Shown: positions 5,762 through 5,935 of the stretch, in pieces
Position numbering within the stretch: the first letter of the stretch is position 1
Layout of the letters: the number at the start of each line of letters is the position of its first letter
From: Clostridium_AB sp036639235
GTDB taxonomy: Bacteria > Bacillota > Clostridia > Clostridiales > Caloramatoraceae
Direction: 5' to 3'
Length of the DNA: 5,935 bases
Assembly (NCBI RefSeq): GCF_036639235.1
Contig: NZ_JAVWJB010000065.1
Span: 1 to 5,935, forward strand
Translations under genes and position numbers: made by a program
Notes under the pieces: generated by a model
Seen by the model: only the letters and a program-made list of their open reading frames with translations
What the model was told of the DNA's origin: nothing
The model's database searches: none

Positions 5762-5790
5762 ATGATAATATAAATTCATAGAGGTATAAT
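5762..5790 (+). promoter_or_regulatory. Possible upstream rrn promoter (P1)
   Basis: ATGATA (5762-5767, four of six to TTGACA), a 17-nt spacer and a perfect TATAAT (5785-5790). It would start transcripts near 5797-5798, at the edge of a GC-rich patch, and about 90 bases before the stronger promoter. Tandem promoters are usual for rRNA operons. Confidence 0.5.
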
Positions 5791-5828
5791 AAATCTTGTC
5801 CTTAAGGCTCAGTGCCAACGGGGCAAAC

Positions 5829-5883
5829 AAAATAAATAATATTCAAAGTAAGTGTTGACAAGTAAGTTAACAAATGCTAGAAT
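5829..5883 (+). promoter_or_regulatory. Main promoter of the next rRNA operon (P2), with AT-rich upstream element
   Basis: TTGACA (5855-5860, perfect -35), a 17-nt spacer and TAGAAT (5878-5883). The 25 bases ahead of the -35 are A/T runs in the position of an UP element. The start would be near 5890. It is followed at once by a pre-16S leader. Confidence 0.88.
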
Positions 5884-5889
5884 AAACAA

Positions 5890-5935
5890 GTACTTTGGTC
5901 ATTGAAAACTAAACAGTAAAACATATAGCGAGCGT
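5890..5935 (+). other. Pre-16S rRNA leader of the next rrn operon (partial)
   Basis: The sequence TTTGGTCATTGAAAACTAAA is the typical clostridial leader just upstream of 16S rRNA. Mature 16S is not reached before the window ends. TGAAAACT here is complementary to AGTTTTCA in the 23S-5S spacer (about 42-49), consistent with shared rRNA processing sequences between operons. Confidence 0.75.

Overview
The window is AT-rich and Clostridia-like: strong Shine-Dalgarno boxes, a clostridial-type 23S-5S-tRNA-Asn tail, and a pre-16S leader of the kind seen in Clostridium and Peptostreptococcaceae. The genus cannot be fixed from the sequence. It covers the interval between two rRNA operons in the same orientation. 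The last bases of a 23S gene, a 5S rRNA and tRNA-Asn(GTT) are at the left edge. The promoter and pre-16S leader of the next operon are at the right edge.

From left to right: the rrn operon ends at an intrinsic terminator (367-395). A good sigma-A promoter (420-448) then drives a leader of about 120 nt. Its 3' part can fold either into a 14-bp terminator or into an alternative helix with the geometry of a T-box antiterminator, but the diagnostic bulge sequence is changed. Downstream are a DUF896 (YnzC-like) small protein and a 549-residue glutamyl-tRNA synthetase (gltX), apparently co-transcribed and closed by a terminator at 2514-2545. A 66-residue protein with a C-terminal membrane segment follows from its own promoter. 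It shares a probable bidirectional terminator with glnS (glutaminyl-tRNA synthetase), which lies on the minus strand. Divergent from glnS is a 193-residue protein with 23 cysteines and a probable carboxypeptidase-regulatory-like beta-sandwich; it resembles spore-coat or exosporium proteins in composition. The final 450 bases hold no convincing gene, but contain two stacked promoter-like sequences for the next rrn operon and a GC-rich patch between them.

Functionally the core is translation. gltX and glnS supply Glu-tRNA and Gln-tRNA, and the flanks make rRNA and tRNA-Asn. Having a dedicated GlnRS means Gln-tRNA need not depend only on the Glu-tRNA amidotransferase route. The most unusual element is the T-box-like leader ahead of DUF896-gltX, which lacks the UGGN sequence needed to pair with a tRNA CCA end and lacks a recognisable full Stem I.
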